Assembly: GCA_037576195.1 (NCBI GenBank)
Contig: CM075101.1
Coordinates: forward strand, 1,240,001-1,304,000
Source of the DNA: Phytoseiulus persimilis
Taxonomy: Eukaryota > Arthropoda > Arachnida > Mesostigmata > Phytoseiidae
Reading direction: 5' to 3'
Length of the DNA stretch: 64,000 nt
Shown: piece by piece, positions 15,173 to 26,472 of the stretch
Layout: each line of letters opens with the position of its first letter
Position numbering within the stretch: position 1 is the first letter of the stretch
The notes under the pieces: generated by a model
Databases searched by the model: none
Told to the model about the DNA's origin: nothing
Seen by the model: the letters and a program-made list of their open reading frames with translations, nothing else
Position numbers and translations under genes: made by a program

Positions 15173-17461
15173 TCATGCTGTCAATTTAGAGGACTGCCTG
15201 GGCATTTTTGGAATGATCTTAGCATTGGGTGATGTTGCAGCGATTCGATCAGATAGCCGTTCCTCATTGATGTCCTTGAAGGCCTGCCAAAGCATCAATG
15301 TTATGACCGTATGGGGTCCACAGCGTGAGATGGCGGCTGACACGCCTTTGTAGAAACCGAGCACTCCTTCTGCCCGGAAAATCTTCTTGAAACAGTCCCA
15401 TACTCCATCATAGTACATGCCTGCAAGCATCAGGAAAGTCAGATCACCTATGGAGTCCACAACGGAGAGGGAACGATCCCTCAACGTTATCAGCGGAGGA
15501 ATCACGAAAGGGCCCGATACCTCCTCCATCAGGCGGAACCGTGAACGCCCCACGCCAAGAATGAGGTCCTCACCTTTTTTCGTACTCTGGTCGATTCCTT
15601 GGTTATAGAGTCGTGTGCAAGCGACGTCAAAAGGCGTCATAATAACGCAAACCATGCTGCCGCTGACGAGAGATGCCATAAAGGTCGCCGACATCGAATA
15701 CTCCTGCAGTATCTGCGATCAAAAGTTTCGAATTATACTCCGGCGAATGAGCTTCTCATGCATTGATAAAAGTCGAGAATCATCAGAGTCTCATTACTCG
15801 CAGACTCAAATGAGAACGACTCGAAGAAGAGCGGGTGACCATACCGGAAACCGTTCCAGAAGTATGCTGCGCGCTTTGCTGAAGGTGCCAAGCTGCACTG
15901 AGCTTCCGGCACTCACTCTCAAGGTAGCGGCGCTGGCGCCCCGCCAAAGCCCTCGGATGCCACCGTTACTCCATGCCGAAGCCGCAGCACCAGACATGGA
16001 CACGTGATGGTGTTGGAATCCGACCGCTATTGCTTGGATTCGAGACGAAGATTGCAATTGTGTTTTGATCTGGAAAAATATTTTCGGCGTTAAGGAATCT
16101 CAACTCGGAAAAATCGGACGATCATTGTATCGTGCGTTGCGAGTCTTCCAGACTTTGAGGCTTTTGCGTCGCTGCGCCGAACTGCGTCACTCTGATTCTC
16201 CCAAACTGCGCCAGACTGAAGTAAACAACCAGACCTGCTCACTGCTTATCGCCTTTGCTATCTACCCCAGTGGCTATCGAGACGATTGTCAGTCTCAGCG
16301 TAATCGCTCCCGAGATATGATCGCACGCTGATCTCGACGTATAATATGACGTAGCCGGGTTTTGTCAGCAACGCAGCTGTCACACCGTTATCACATAGAC
16401 AGAGCCCTATCTGCGCTTTATCGTGGAGCCCCGACATGAGCGTATACTTACAGATCTAGACCTACAATTATCGAATCTGAATAACCAGCGGGAATTTCTC
16501 TCTCAATCCAATCTTCCTTAAATTTTCGGAAGTTCGAAAGGAGAATGATTTCGAAGAGCAAGAGATGTTTCGTTCAAGATCATTTGGTGAGAATGCCATT
16601 CAGAAACGGTGACAACGAGTATTCGAACGCTTCATGACCCGAGAATTATACTAACCATGTAGAAGGGACTCGCCAAGAATGCACCGACACTGCCTGCTGC
16701 GGCTCCAGCCAGGAGACTCCGGGGAAAATTCACTGAGCCGTCCTCATTTTTAGTGAGATCCGAATCCTCCATGACTTGGAAAGCTCCTAAGCGGAACCCG
16801 TTCTGACAGAATTGATAGCACATCGCAGAGGCCAGCCCGCTCTGCACTGCACGCACGCCATCGTTCGAGACTGCAATCGAAAGCTCGTGACATGATTCTA
16901 ATTGGCGAGCCTGGTCATCAAGAGCCCATCATTGAAGCGTCTTGTGTATCTTCTGTACGATAACAAATCAAACATAAGCCTCGGCGCGTGTCTAATGGCG
17001 GTGATCTGATCGACGCCGCCGAAATCGAGGATAGCTGTTCAAGAACACGGGAAAGCGAACTAGGGCCGGATTCTATAGGAATCGCTGATTCGACGAAACA
17101 CGTCACGCCAATCTGAGCCCGACGAAAGCTCGCTTGAAATCATGGACAGTTTGCTTCGGCTCCGAGGAATGTCGGAGTCTGGGATCGACCGCGGATCCAG
17201 GTCGGGGAAATCATCTTGTTTACGGGTCATGTCTGTGAGATACATTCGATTTCATCTCACCATCCAACTCCATTCCGCGGAGGTTCGGAGCGGGAACTCA
17301 CCAATAGTGAATAATGCATGGAAGACATTCCGGTAGTGCACTGGGTAACAACCGCGGGCTTGGAGTTCTCCTTGCAATTGAATCCTAGTTTTGGCCACTT
17401 CAAGCGGGTTCGTAACCAGAACCGCACCACAGGACGACAGTCCGCCGATAAGGAACTCCAT
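15173..17461 (-). CDS. SLC25A35: Mitochondrial carrier, SLC25A34/35 type (five exons)
   Basis: Exons in transcript order: 17461-17302, 16870-16656, 16069-15845, 15712-15574 and 15420-15173. They join in frame to about 328 residues, against about 300 in the family, with the excess as a polar C-terminal tail. The start [13 protein letters not shown] matches the usual first residues of SLC25A35. The three tandem carrier repeats carry the signature PX[DE]XX[KR] or variants: NPLEVAKTR in exon 1, SPFYMIKTQ across exons 2/3 and [13 protein letters not shown] in exon 4; the last is typical of the SLC25A34/35 branch. Such carriers are six-helix transporters of the inner mitochondrial membrane. The substrate of this branch is poorly defined, so none is assigned. 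All donors are GT (one GTATGG, one GTTAGT) and acceptors AG. Intron 4 (15421-15573) is 153 nt, lacks an in-frame stop and could be translated if retained. The gene stands alone between TE-rich regions. SLC25A34 and SLC25A35 cannot be separated by eye. Confidence 0.9.
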
Positions 17462-17904
17462 CCGAGAAGATTTCCAAAAATCCAGCTAAACTCCACTGTT
17501 ACGGATGATCACGGCTCTGAGGTGTCCGCACGGCTAAACAACCTTTGCGCATCAGCGACTGGCCAGACCCGTGGTTGTTCGCTTGATTCTCGCATCGGAC
17601 CCACGATGGGCAGGCTAGTCGTTGTCAGCGTTCGATTCACCGGCCGCGCTCATCCTCTCTCCAGGCGAGGAAAAGCGCGCCAAATTTCAAGCGCGAAGGA
17701 TCCTGACCATTCATCTATTATTTGGATACTTGCCCAATAAAAAGTTTCAGCGCGATGTTATAGTTCGGCGAGAAGCGAGGAGCAGCTTTCATTTCAGATG
17801 AATCATCTGTATGGACTCAATATGGAACCGGTGGCTCGCGATTTTCTACGTTGATCAGCGAAGACTATCCAATCTGAACCATTATAGATGATTATTGTGT
17901 AGTA

Positions 17905-18983
17905 CAGGGGTGGGCAAAGTGCGGCCCACGGGCCGCATGGTGTAGTGAGTTGAGCCAAGCAGGCGCGAAACGCGGTGTTTCATCGGGCATCTCACTCCGC
18001 TCCTCGAAATATAGGGCGGGGAGCCATGATCATGGTTGCCCTTTATTTGACCATAGCTCGGCCGCCAAATGTTTTTTTCTCGGCTGTTTTCCATCTTCCA
18101 TAGCTTTTCGGAAGACGAGTTTCGTCTATAAAATTCGGTTGAGAATTTGTGCTTCGAGAGTCTGTTGAAGGTCGTCGATTCTCAACCGATTTCTAGAATG
18201 AATTTGACCTGTCTTCTATCGCTCCCTGGATCCCGTCAACACGCGGAATCAGGGCTAACTCGAAGAGCTCGAAAAAAAAATTACACTCCATCGATCATCA
18301 TAGCAACGCACTATATCGATGATCAACTGTTCATGCCTTAATCATGCCGTTCGCTAAATCCCGAGGTTCCGCATACGTTGCCCAGAGAGTAGCCTCCTTT
18401 CTGATGGGAGGATCCTTTGAATCGGCCTTCTCAGTAAGCCACAGGCGATTCTACGGGGGGACCAAAATCAGAGGGTTGTGGGGGCGAAGTGTGAATTTTC
18501 CCAAGATGAGCTTACGCTCGAACTTTGCGTTCAGTCACTTATTGTTTTCGTGTCTCGAAGCTCGAGAACCAGAGACTGAGATATCGATGAGCTCTTCGAA
18601 CAAATATCTGAAGAAACAGCATGGATTGACAGGAGATATTATAAAAGAATTCGGGGGTTTGCGTCCACTTATTTTGTGAATGACTTTATGCTTATGTGAG
18701 TTCCTTGAGATGGAACTGATGCGCGTTCGTGATCCGCTTGAGGCAAGCCGTCATCATTCTAGCCAATGATGGTGGTTCTAAGATGGTGGTTTGTCGCGGT
18801 TCCGAGCCGCGGTTCTCACTTTCAGCTCCAGGGCCGCGATTCTTACTCGCAGTTCTCAGAGAACCGAGAACCGCGGTTGTGAAGATTCGCGGTTCCTTCC
18901 GATGCCAAGTTATGGCCAGAAGGAGAGCAACCATGGTCATGGCCCACCGCACAGCCACCACCTGATGTTTCGAGGAGCGGAGT
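17905..18983. mobile_element. hAT-like terminus and inverted-repeat remnant
   Basis: At 17905 the sequence CAGGGGTGGGCAAAGTGCGG begins a stretch that resembles hAT-superfamily terminal inverted repeats, which often open CAGGGGTGGGCAAA. Positions 17994-18062 recur in inverted, diverged form at 18903-18983: both hold CTCCGCTCCTCGAAA, then a GCCATGAtCATGGTTGC-like block. Between the arms, 18785-18900 is rich in GAACCG/CGGTTC palindromes. No transposase and no matching second CAGGGG end were found, so this is a non-autonomous or broken copy. Confidence 0.4.
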
Positions 18984-19239
18984 CCCGTGGGTCATCTGGC
19001 TAGCGCGATCGAAGTTCGTTTGTTCAACGCGGTCGACGATGGAATCCGGGTGTCTCGCATCCAACCATCCAGCGGGTCAACATCTGGAGATACTCGTGCG
19101 AAGCTGTCCTATGCGAGGAGACCGGGTTCTACTCATGAGGTATCTGCGAACAGAGGTAGCGCGAATGGGATGCTCACAGCACGCAATGTTTGACTGTTTC
19201 GCCCTCAATCTCAGATGGAAGATGGAGTGTTCCTCCTCG

Positions 19240-20690
19240 GGTAGTCGGAGACCTCATGTGCTGCAAGCTGGTTCAGCCTTCCGCAGTCATCCTAGCACCG
19301 CCGGGAGATCCTCGATCGCCCCGAGTGCTTCAACGCCAAAACTAGGTCGGATCAGCTCACGGATTTCACTCGAGGATATACCTTATAGTATTTTTTTGCT
19401 GTTATACTTTTTCGATGCTTCTATCACCTCGTTAACCGTAATTGGTGGGATATCCTGTGAGCTGACTTCATGGTAATTCCCCAGGAAGACTCTCCCTGTC
19501 GCAAATAGCGTTTTGACTGCTTTCTCAATTCATTTTTCTTGATTCATTTTCAATATTCTTTGTCCTAGTTTATCCGCTAACGATCTTACAGGGGAGCGCC
19601 CAAACGTCTTGGCGTTGCTGTGTACGAGCTCTCTCCGTTCGACGCGCTTGGCTCCAACGATTTCTCGTTTGTATGCTTTCTCAGCGTCCGGATAATCGAT
19701 GTGAATCCTTTGTGCCATCGCGGGGTTGGGTGTTCGGATCCCCCGGGAGTGCACGTAGCGTCTCCTAGCTTGAAGGCATTCCTTCGTCCGATATGTCATC
19801 TCTTGATTCCACCGATGAACGAGTCTTTTTTTTGTCGGTACTTCGTAGAGGTCGAAGGGCTACGGCGTTGCACCCGCCCTCCGGAATTCTTTCGATCGTC
19901 CATTCGAGTTTCGTTGACACCGAGTCGGCTACCTTTCTTGACGACGAATTTCTTCAGGATGCCCGTGTCTCCAAGGGCCGAGTACGGGTATGGCGTGAGT
20001 TATTCCTGTAGTGAGGTTGTATTCTACGTATCGATGGTCGCTGTGAAGTTCTTCGTATTCATTCACAGTCCATTGGAGAATCTGCGCTGGCCGCGTGCAG
20101 GCGTTGGTGTCCAGGAAGCAGTTGCCGTTTTCAGTGAGGAAGGTGGGAGTGCTTCCCTCGCTCATAACATGGAATCCAGCAGCCGAGAGTCTCTCCTCCA
20201 ATCCTCTTCCTCTCGGAGCTGAATGGGTGTTTATCCAAGAGGTGGGGTGCGCGTTGACATCTCCGGCTAGCACCATCTGACCTCTTTCGTATGATTCTTC
20301 CGATTCCGGTTACATATTCAGTGCATGAGTAAACACCCGTGTTCGGCGGCAAGTAACAGGAATTGAACTGAATGTCTGAGTCAATATGAGAAACTGTGGT
20401 AATGCCTTGATGACCCGGTTGCGCATTTACTCACAATCCAGTTGGCGGCATCGCCGGAGTCCTCAGCTATCCAGCCTTCGTATCCCTCTGCTCTGTTCTG
20501 GGAGATTCTTTTGTGCAACTCGCTGAGTATACAAATATCGATTCTCTCTGTGCCCCACTCTTCTATCTAGCTCGTCGTGAGCTTTTTCGCACCGGTCGAG
20601 GTTGATCTGAAGTACCTTGATATCCATACATAGTGGTTCGGATGTGGAGCCTTCTCTCTTCGGTTGATGGTAGTCCATACGCCGCAAAGT
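19240..20690 (-). mobile_element. Decayed R1-clade non-LTR retrotransposon (EN and start of RT)
   Basis: On the minus strand, 20620-20560 encodes IKVLQINLDRCEKAHDEL, the opening of an R1-type apurinic-like endonuclease. The endonuclease continues in shifted frames to GDVNAHPTSWINT, SEGSTPTFLTENG and a terminal SDHRYVEYNL near 20276-20000. Downstream, 19799-19530 gives the linker ECLQARRRYVHSRG that precedes R1-type reverse transcriptases, followed near 19470-19400 by an IPPITVNEVIEA-like RT entry. Several stops and frameshifts separate these blocks, and the RT core and 3' end are not visible. It is related to, but a different family from, the LINE at 47.2-49.65 kb. It is dead. Confidence 0.7.
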
Positions 20691-20886
20691 GGGCGACTTG
20701 CGCTCGAGATTATTTTTGACGATTTTCGCTGGAACTAAGGTTACTTCATTAACTTTTACACGGAAGCGAAAGTCGTATGAAGTCGAGGCGGTAGTTTCAG
20801 ATAGACCGGATCGAGGTCTACTGGAAAAATTGGCTACACTTCATTCGCAGACGATCACTTTCAGGAATAGCTGATTTTATAGGGTA

Positions 20887-21085
20887 CTAGCCGGCCTTCG
20901 GCCGACTACGCTGGCTGGCCCGTCCCTTGCTTCGGGAGTCTACTGCTGACAGACACACCTTGCCTAACATGCGGTGTCATCGGGACACCTTCGGGGGTGG
21001 CCACCGATTCTCGACAGGATTCTGACCTGGGATCGAGGCACTTTTCCTTCTCTTCACTGGGTCAGCATTAAGGTTTCGAGAAGTA
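20887..21085 (-). repeat. Leader of array 1 with terminal hairpin
   Basis: This is a GC-rich non-repetitive stretch between the putative Helitron 3' end and the first 45-bp unit. It recurs almost identically at about 22886-23080, and its inner part (CGAGGCACTTTTC, then CTTCACTGG and TCAGCATT) recurs at about 40480-40530 and, inverted, at 52405-52450. The leader therefore belongs to the mobile unit rather than to the host flank. Confidence 0.75.
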
Positions 21086-22872
21086 ATGCTCAGATCGGTC
21101 CCGGAATCACCCCTCCAGAGTTGGGAAGTAATGCTCAGATTGGTCTCGGAATCACCCCTCCAGAGTTGGGAAGTAATGCTCAGATTGGTCTCGGAATCAC
21201 CCCTCCAGAGTTGAAAAGTAATGCTCAGATCGGTCTCGGAATCACCGCTCCAGAGTTGGGAAGTAATGCTCAGATTGGTCTCACGATCACCCCTCCAGAG
21301 TTGGGAAGTAATGCTCAGATCGGTCTCGGAATCACTCCTCCAGAGTTGAAAAGTAATGCTCAGATCGGTCTCGGAATCACCCCTCCAGAGTTGGGAAGTA
21401 ATGCTCAGATTGGTCTCGGAATCACCCCTCCAGAGTTGGGAAGTAATGCTCAGATCGGTCTCGGAATCACTCCTCCAGAGTTGGGAAGTAATGCTCAGAT
21501 TGGCCCCGGAATCACCCCTCTAGAGTTGGGAAGTAATGCTCAGATTGGTCTCGGAATCACCCCTCCAGAGTTGGGAAGTAATACTCAGATTGGTCTCGGA
21601 ATCACCCCTCCAGAGTTGGGAAGTAATGCTCAGATTAGTCCCGGAATCACCCCTCCAGAGTTGGTAAGTAATGCTCAGATTGGTCTCGGAATCACTCCTC
21701 CAGAGTTGGAAAGTAATGCTCACATCGGTCTCGGGATCACCCCTCCAGAGTTGGAAAGTAATGCTCAGATTGGTCCCGGAATCACCCCTCCAGAGTTGGG
21801 AAGTAATGCTCAGATTGGTCTCGGAATCACCCCTCCAGAGTTGGAAAGTAATGGCCAGATTGGTCCCGGCCATCGTAGAACCCGCCTCATTTACCCGGGT
21901 CCGTACCCGCGTCTGGAACCGGGTACCCGAAGTCGGGTAATCGGGTACCCGGGTACCCGGGTCCGATACCCGGGTCCGGAACCGGGTATCATACCCGGTT
22001 CTGCGACCCCTATTGGAAAGTAATGGCCAGATTGGTCTCGGAATCACCCCTCCAGAGTTGGAAAGTAATGGCCAGATTGGTCTCGGAATCACCCCTCCAG
22101 AGTTGGAAAGTAATGGCCAGATTGGTCTCGGAATCACCCCTCCAGAGTTGGAAAGTAATGGCCAGATTGATACCGGAATCACCCCTCCAGAGTTGGAAAC
22201 TAATGGTCAAATTGGCACCGGAATCACCCCTCCAGAGTTGGAAACTAATGGTCGGATTGGTCTCAGAATCACCCCTCCTAACAAAGTTGGAAAGTAATGT
22301 CCAGATTGGTCTCGGAATCACCCCTCCAGAGTTGGAAAGTAATGGCCAGATTGGTCTCGGAATCACCCCTCCAGAGTTGAAAACTAATGGTCAAATTGGC
22401 AGCGGAATCACCCCTCCAGAGTTGGAAAGTAATGGCCAGATTGATACCGGAAACACCCCTCCAGAGTTGAAAACTAATGGTCAAATTGGCACCGGAATCA
22501 CCCCTCCAGAGTTGGAGAGTAATGGCCAGATTGATACCGGAATCACCCCTCCAGATTTGAAAACTAATGGTCAAATTGGCACCGGAATCATCCCTCCAGA
22601 GTTGGAAAGTAATGGCCAGATTGGTCCCGGAATCACCCCTCCAGAGTTGGAAAGTAATGGCCAGATTGGTCTCGGAATCACCCCTCCAAAGTTGGAAAGT
22701 AATGTCCAGATTGGTCTCGCAATCAGCCCTCCAGAGTTAGAAACTAAAGGCCAGATTGGTCTCGTAATCACCCCTCCAGAGTTGGAAACTAATGGCCAGA
22801 TTGGTCTCGGAATCACCCCTCCAGAGTTGGGAAGTAATGGCCTTATTGGTCTCGAAATCACCCCTCCAGGAA
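21086..22872 (+). repeat. 45-bp minisatellite array 1
   Basis: Head-to-tail 45-bp units of the form GAAGTAATGCTCAGATTGG, TCTCGGAATCACCCC, TCCAGAGTTGG. Because 45 is divisible by three, the array reads as GSNAQIGLGITPPEL repeats in one frame and as MLRLVSESPLQSWEV repeats in another, and the minus strand is open too. The first part (to about 21866) has the AATGCTCAG variant; after an insertion at 21868-22012 the array resumes with the AATGGCCAG variant. It is most likely non-coding; the open frames follow from unit length and lack of stops. Confidence 0.95.
21868..22012. repeat. CGGGTAC-rich palindromic insert in array 1
   Basis: About 145 bp interrupts the array and is dominated by overlapping self-complementary GGGTACCC/ACCCGGGT words. 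The array phrase GGAAAGTAATGGCCAGATTGG occurs on both sides, as if the piece had been inserted with or beside a duplicated stretch of unit. It resembles the other palindromic-word clusters at 18785-18900, 32120-32180 and 35778-35872 in style but not in word. No terminal repeats were defined. Confidence 0.6.
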
Positions 22873-22883
22873 TTTTTATGATA

Positions 22884-23085
22884 GATAGCCGGCCTTCGGC
22901 CGACTACGCTGGCCGACCCGTCCCTTGCTTCGGGAGTCTACTGCTGACAGACACACATTGCCTTAAATGTAGTGTCATGAGACCTTCGGGAGTGGCCACC
23001 GATTCTCGATAGGATTCTGACCTGGAATCGAGGCACTTTCCTTTCTCTTCACTTGGTCAGCATCATGGTTTTGAGAAGTATGGTC
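22884..23085 (-). repeat. Second leader copy with internal terminus
   Basis: A near copy of the leader at 20887-21085, including the GGCCGAAGGCC hairpin, but the terminal tetranucleotide reads CTAT instead of CTAG where it abuts array 1. It separates arrays 1 and 2 and shows that the array-plus-leader unit is tandemly duplicated. Confidence 0.75.
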
Positions 23086-25150
23086 AGATTGGTGTCGTAA
23101 TCACCCCTTCAGATTCGGAGAAGCATGGTCAGATTGGTCCCGGAATCACCCCTCTAGGTTTTGAAAAGTATAGTTAGATTTGTCTCGAGATCACCCCTCC
23201 AGAGTTGGAAAGTGATGCTCAGATTGGTCCCGGAATCGCCCCTCCAGAGTTGGAAAAAGATGCTCAGATTGGTCCCGGAATCGCCCCTCCAGAGTTGGAA
23301 AAAGATGCTCAGATTGGTCCCGGAATCAATCCTCCAGAGTTGGAAAGTAATGCTCAGATTGACCCCGGAATCACCCCTCCAGAGTTGGAAAGTAATGCTC
23401 AGATTGGTCCCGGAATCACCCCTCCAGAGTTGGACAGTGATGCTCAGATTGGTCTCGGAATCACCCCTCCAGAGTTGGAAAGTAATGGTCAGATTGGTCC
23501 CGAAATCACCCCTCCAGAGTTGGGAAGTAATGGTCAGATTGGTCTCAGAATCACCCCTCCAGAGTTGGAAAGTAATGGCCAGATTGGTCTCAGAATCACC
23601 CCTCCAGAGTTGGAAAGTAATGGCCAGATTGGTCTCAGAATCACCCCTCCAGAGTTGGGAAGTAATGCTCAGATTGGTCTCGGAATCACTCCTCCAGAGT
23701 TGGAAACTAATGGTCAGATTGCTCCCAGAATCACCCCTACAGAGTTGGGAAGTAATGCTCAGATTGGTCCCGGAATCACCCTTCTAGAGTTGGGAAGTAA
23801 TGGTCAGATTGATCCCGAAATCACCCCTCCAGAGTTGGAAAGTAGTGGTCAGATGGGTCTCAGAATCACCCCTCCAGAGTTGGAAAGTAATGGTCAGATT
23901 GGCCTCAGAATCACCCCTCCAGAGTTGGGAAGTGATGCTCATATTGGTCTCGGAATCACTCCTCCAGAGTTGGAAAGTAATGGTCAGATTGCTCCCAAAA
24001 TCCCCCTCCAGAGATGGGAAGTAATGCTCAGATTGGTCCCAGAATCACCCTTCTAGAGTTGGGAAGTATGGTAATGCTCAGATTGGTCTCGGAATCACCC
24101 CTCCAGAGTTGGGAAGTAATGCTCAGATTGGTCTCAGAATCAACCCTCCAGAGTTGGGAAGTAATGGCCAGATTGGTCTGGGAATCACCCCTCCAGAGTT
24201 GAAAAGTAATGGCCAGATTGGTCTGAGAATCACCCCTCCAGAGTTGGAAAGTAATGGCCAGATTGGTCTCGGAATCACCCCTCCAGAGTTGGAAAGTGAT
24301 GGCCAGATAGGTTCCGGAATCACCCCTCCAGAGTTGGAAAGTAATGCCGAGATTGGTCTCGGAATCACCCCTCTAAAGTTGGAAAGTAATGCCCAGATTG
24401 GTCTCAGAATCACCCCTCTGAAGCTGGGAAGTAACGGCCAGATTGGCCTCGGAATCACCCCTCCAGAGTTGGAAACTAATGGCCAGATTGGTACCGGAAT
24501 TACCCCTCCAGAGTTGGAAACTAATGGCCAGATTGGTCCCGTAATCACCCCTCCAGAGTTGGAAACTAATGGCCAGATTGGTCTCGGAATCACCCCTCCA
24601 GAGTTGGAAAGTAGTGGCCTTATTGGTCTCGAAATCACCCCTCCAGAGTTGGAAAGTAGTGGCCTTATTGGTCTCGAAATCACCCCTCCAGAGTTGGAAA
24701 CTAATGGCCAGATTGGTCTCGGAATCAACCCTCCAGAGTTGGAAAGTGATGGCCAGATAGGTTCCGGAATCACCCCTCCAGAGTTGGAAAGTAATGGCGA
24801 GATTGGTCTCGGAATCACCCCTCTAAAGTTGGAAAGTAATGCCCAGATTGGTCTCAGAATCACCCCTCTGAAGCTGGGAAGTAACGGCCAGATTGGCCTC
24901 GGAATCACCCCTCCAGAGTTGGAAACTAATGGCCAGATTGGTACCGGAATTACCCCTCCAGAGTTGGAAACTAATGGCCAGATTGGTCCCGTAATCACCC
25001 CTCCAGAGTTGGAAACTAATGGCCAGATTGGTCTCGGAATCACCCCTCCAGAGTTGGAAAGTAGTGGCCTTATTGGTCTCGAAATCACCCCTCCAGAGTT
25101 GGAAAGTAGTGGCCTAATTGGTCTCGAAATCACCCCTCCAGATATTTTCA
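23086..25150 (+). repeat. 45-bp minisatellite array 2 with 450-bp higher-order repeat
   Basis: Same 45-bp family and orientation as array 1. The first units are divergent (TTTTGAGAAGTATGGTCAG). From about 24290 a block of ten units recurs 450 bp later, at about 24740: the run with GATGGCCAGATAGGTTCC, then CCTCTAAAGTTGG, then CTGAAGCTGGG repeats in the same order. The array stops at a GATATTTTCATGATAGAT motif that also ends array 1 (near 22872-22884). The longest incidental frame is 24109-25206 (+). Confidence 0.93.
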
Positions 25151-25445
25151 TGATAGATTTTTATGATAGATGTATAGGAGAGGGGGTGGGGAAGGATATC
25201 CGATGACGATGGGATGAGACCTAAGAGTCTGGCTGGCGTCATAACGGGGCGGTGCACCTAATCGTCAGAATTTGGATGCGGATGACAGTATGGAGGGGGT
25301 CAAAGTTGGGGTAAATCGCGAGGGGGGGAGGAGGGGAGGAGGAGGGGGGAAGGGGTGGGTGGCCTATGTCCTTCCCGGAGAGCCGCCCTACATTATGCAG
25401 TTTGTTCCAAGTCGATCCGATCAATACCGGAGGAGCCTATTGAGG

Positions 25446-25507
25446 ACAAACAAACAAACAGACAAACAAACAAACAAACAAACAAACAAACAAACAAACA
25501 AACAGAC
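25446..25507 (+). repeat. (CAAA)n microsatellite
   Basis: About fourteen CAAA repeats with two CAGA variants, followed directly by CCCTGGATTTTTATATATAT. In the minus orientation this gives the (TTTG)n tract just inside the putative Helitron 5' end. Confidence 0.9.
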
Positions 25508-25639
25508 CCTGGATTTTTATATATATAGATCACGGAACGAATCTTGATACGCGGATATCCGGTCCTATCGCAATTTTTCCAAGCTGCCCATACTGAGGAG
25601 AGTATAACTCACCAGTTCTCAGCCCTCCTTGAGTCCCAC

Positions 25640-26016
25640 CGTCCCACCCATAGCCACTAGTGCCTTTGGCGTTTCTGGACGCTTGAGATGCAGGGGAACA
25701 TCTGTGCAGGGTAGGAACCGATGAATTCGAATCCATGGTTTAGTATTTTACGGACAGTGTTCGTCATAGGGTACTACGGATACAAACTGACATACAGTTT
25801 AGCGGTCTCAACGCAAAAGAGCTTGAATTTCTCGGCGTCGAGTTGCTCAGAGCAATGAATCGCATTCAGAATGGTTTCGAATCTGCGGATCAGCTCTTTG
25901 CCGACTTGAATGATGATAGTGACTCGAGGCGAATTGTTTTGACAACACACCTCCAGTGATCGGATCGGGTCGGAAGGCTCTAGGAATCCATGGAGTTTTA
26001 TGGCGATGACCATCAT
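25640..26016 (-). pseudogene. Broken ORF resembling a transposon-linked arthropod protein module
   Basis: On the minus strand, 25900-25774 encodes a plausible protein segment (GKELIRRFETILNAI, then FCVETAKLYVSLYP). It hits a stop exactly where related uncharacterised proteins usually read WYYMP, after which the same frame gives NTVRKILNHGFEFI before further stops. That module is known from many poorly characterised, often transposon-associated arthropod proteins; the link is from memory of the pattern and is tentative. The nonsense codon and the absence of a complete frame argue for a pseudogene. It may belong with the ORF piece at 26282-26467. Confidence 0.35.
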
Positions 26017-26281
26017 TCCGAGCCATTACGACCATATCGAGCTCGCTGGGCGTCGCATCCGTACACGGGCATCACAGCAACCGGCTACGGCTTGGGATAG
26101 CTCCTGTCTCCTTGGATTGGTGGGAGTCTCCAACAGCCCGATAAACGAACGTATACACGACATGGAAGATTGGTGGTTTGACTGCTGGCATTTTGGCAGA
26201 GTGTGCCACTGGCCCCCGTTGCACATCCATCGGAGAATCACTCTCCAGGACCAATCAAGGACCAAAGGAGGGCCAATCAAG

Positions 26282-26467
26282 TCAGGAGCAGGGACCCATC
26301 ACCACTCGTCTCCAGGTCGCTGTTTTTGAGTGTACCGATGTGAGATACATCCATCCTCTGGGCTTCGAGAAGTAAACGTTAATCAAGTGATCTCCTCGAT
26401 CGTATTCCCCCATGGTCATGATGTGCTCCAAGATCTCAGTGAGACGATCGATATCATTAGATGTTAT
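26282..26467 (-). pseudogene. ORF fragment split by the copia insertion
   Basis: The minus-strand frame reads about 55 residues (including SNDIDRLTEILEHIMTMGEY) and is cut at its upstream end by the copia target site. Beyond the element, 30890-30846 on the same strand continues in the same frame if one target duplication is ignored, preceded by an AG acceptor-like GCGATTGCAG. An exon may therefore have been interrupted. I do not recognise the protein. Length and composition look coding-like, but no motif supports a function. Confidence 0.3.
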
Positions 26468-26472
26468 GTATT

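Larger units (their letters stand above)
20887..25529 (-). mobile_element. Helitron-like element carrying two 45-bp satellite arrays
   Basis: Read on the minus strand, the element would start at 25529 with TCTATATATATAAAAATCC, run through a (TTTG)n tract and two minisatellite arrays, and end at 20887 with the hairpin GGCCGAAGGCC followed by GGCTAG. The flanking bases are A before and T after, as for insertion of a Helitron into AT. A 5' TC, a 3' hairpin close to CTRR and no target duplication are Helitron hallmarks. No Rep/helicase ORF is present, so the element is non-autonomous. An internal copy of the terminus at about 22884-22908 (GGCCGGCTAT) ends the second array/leader unit, so two units lie head to tail. 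The boundaries are inferred from end motifs only. Confidence 0.55.

Noticed and set aside
24109-25206. 365-codon repeat protein read from the satellite
   Set aside because: Equivalent frames exist on both strands, and units elsewhere carry frame-shifting indels. It is treated as non-coding satellite.
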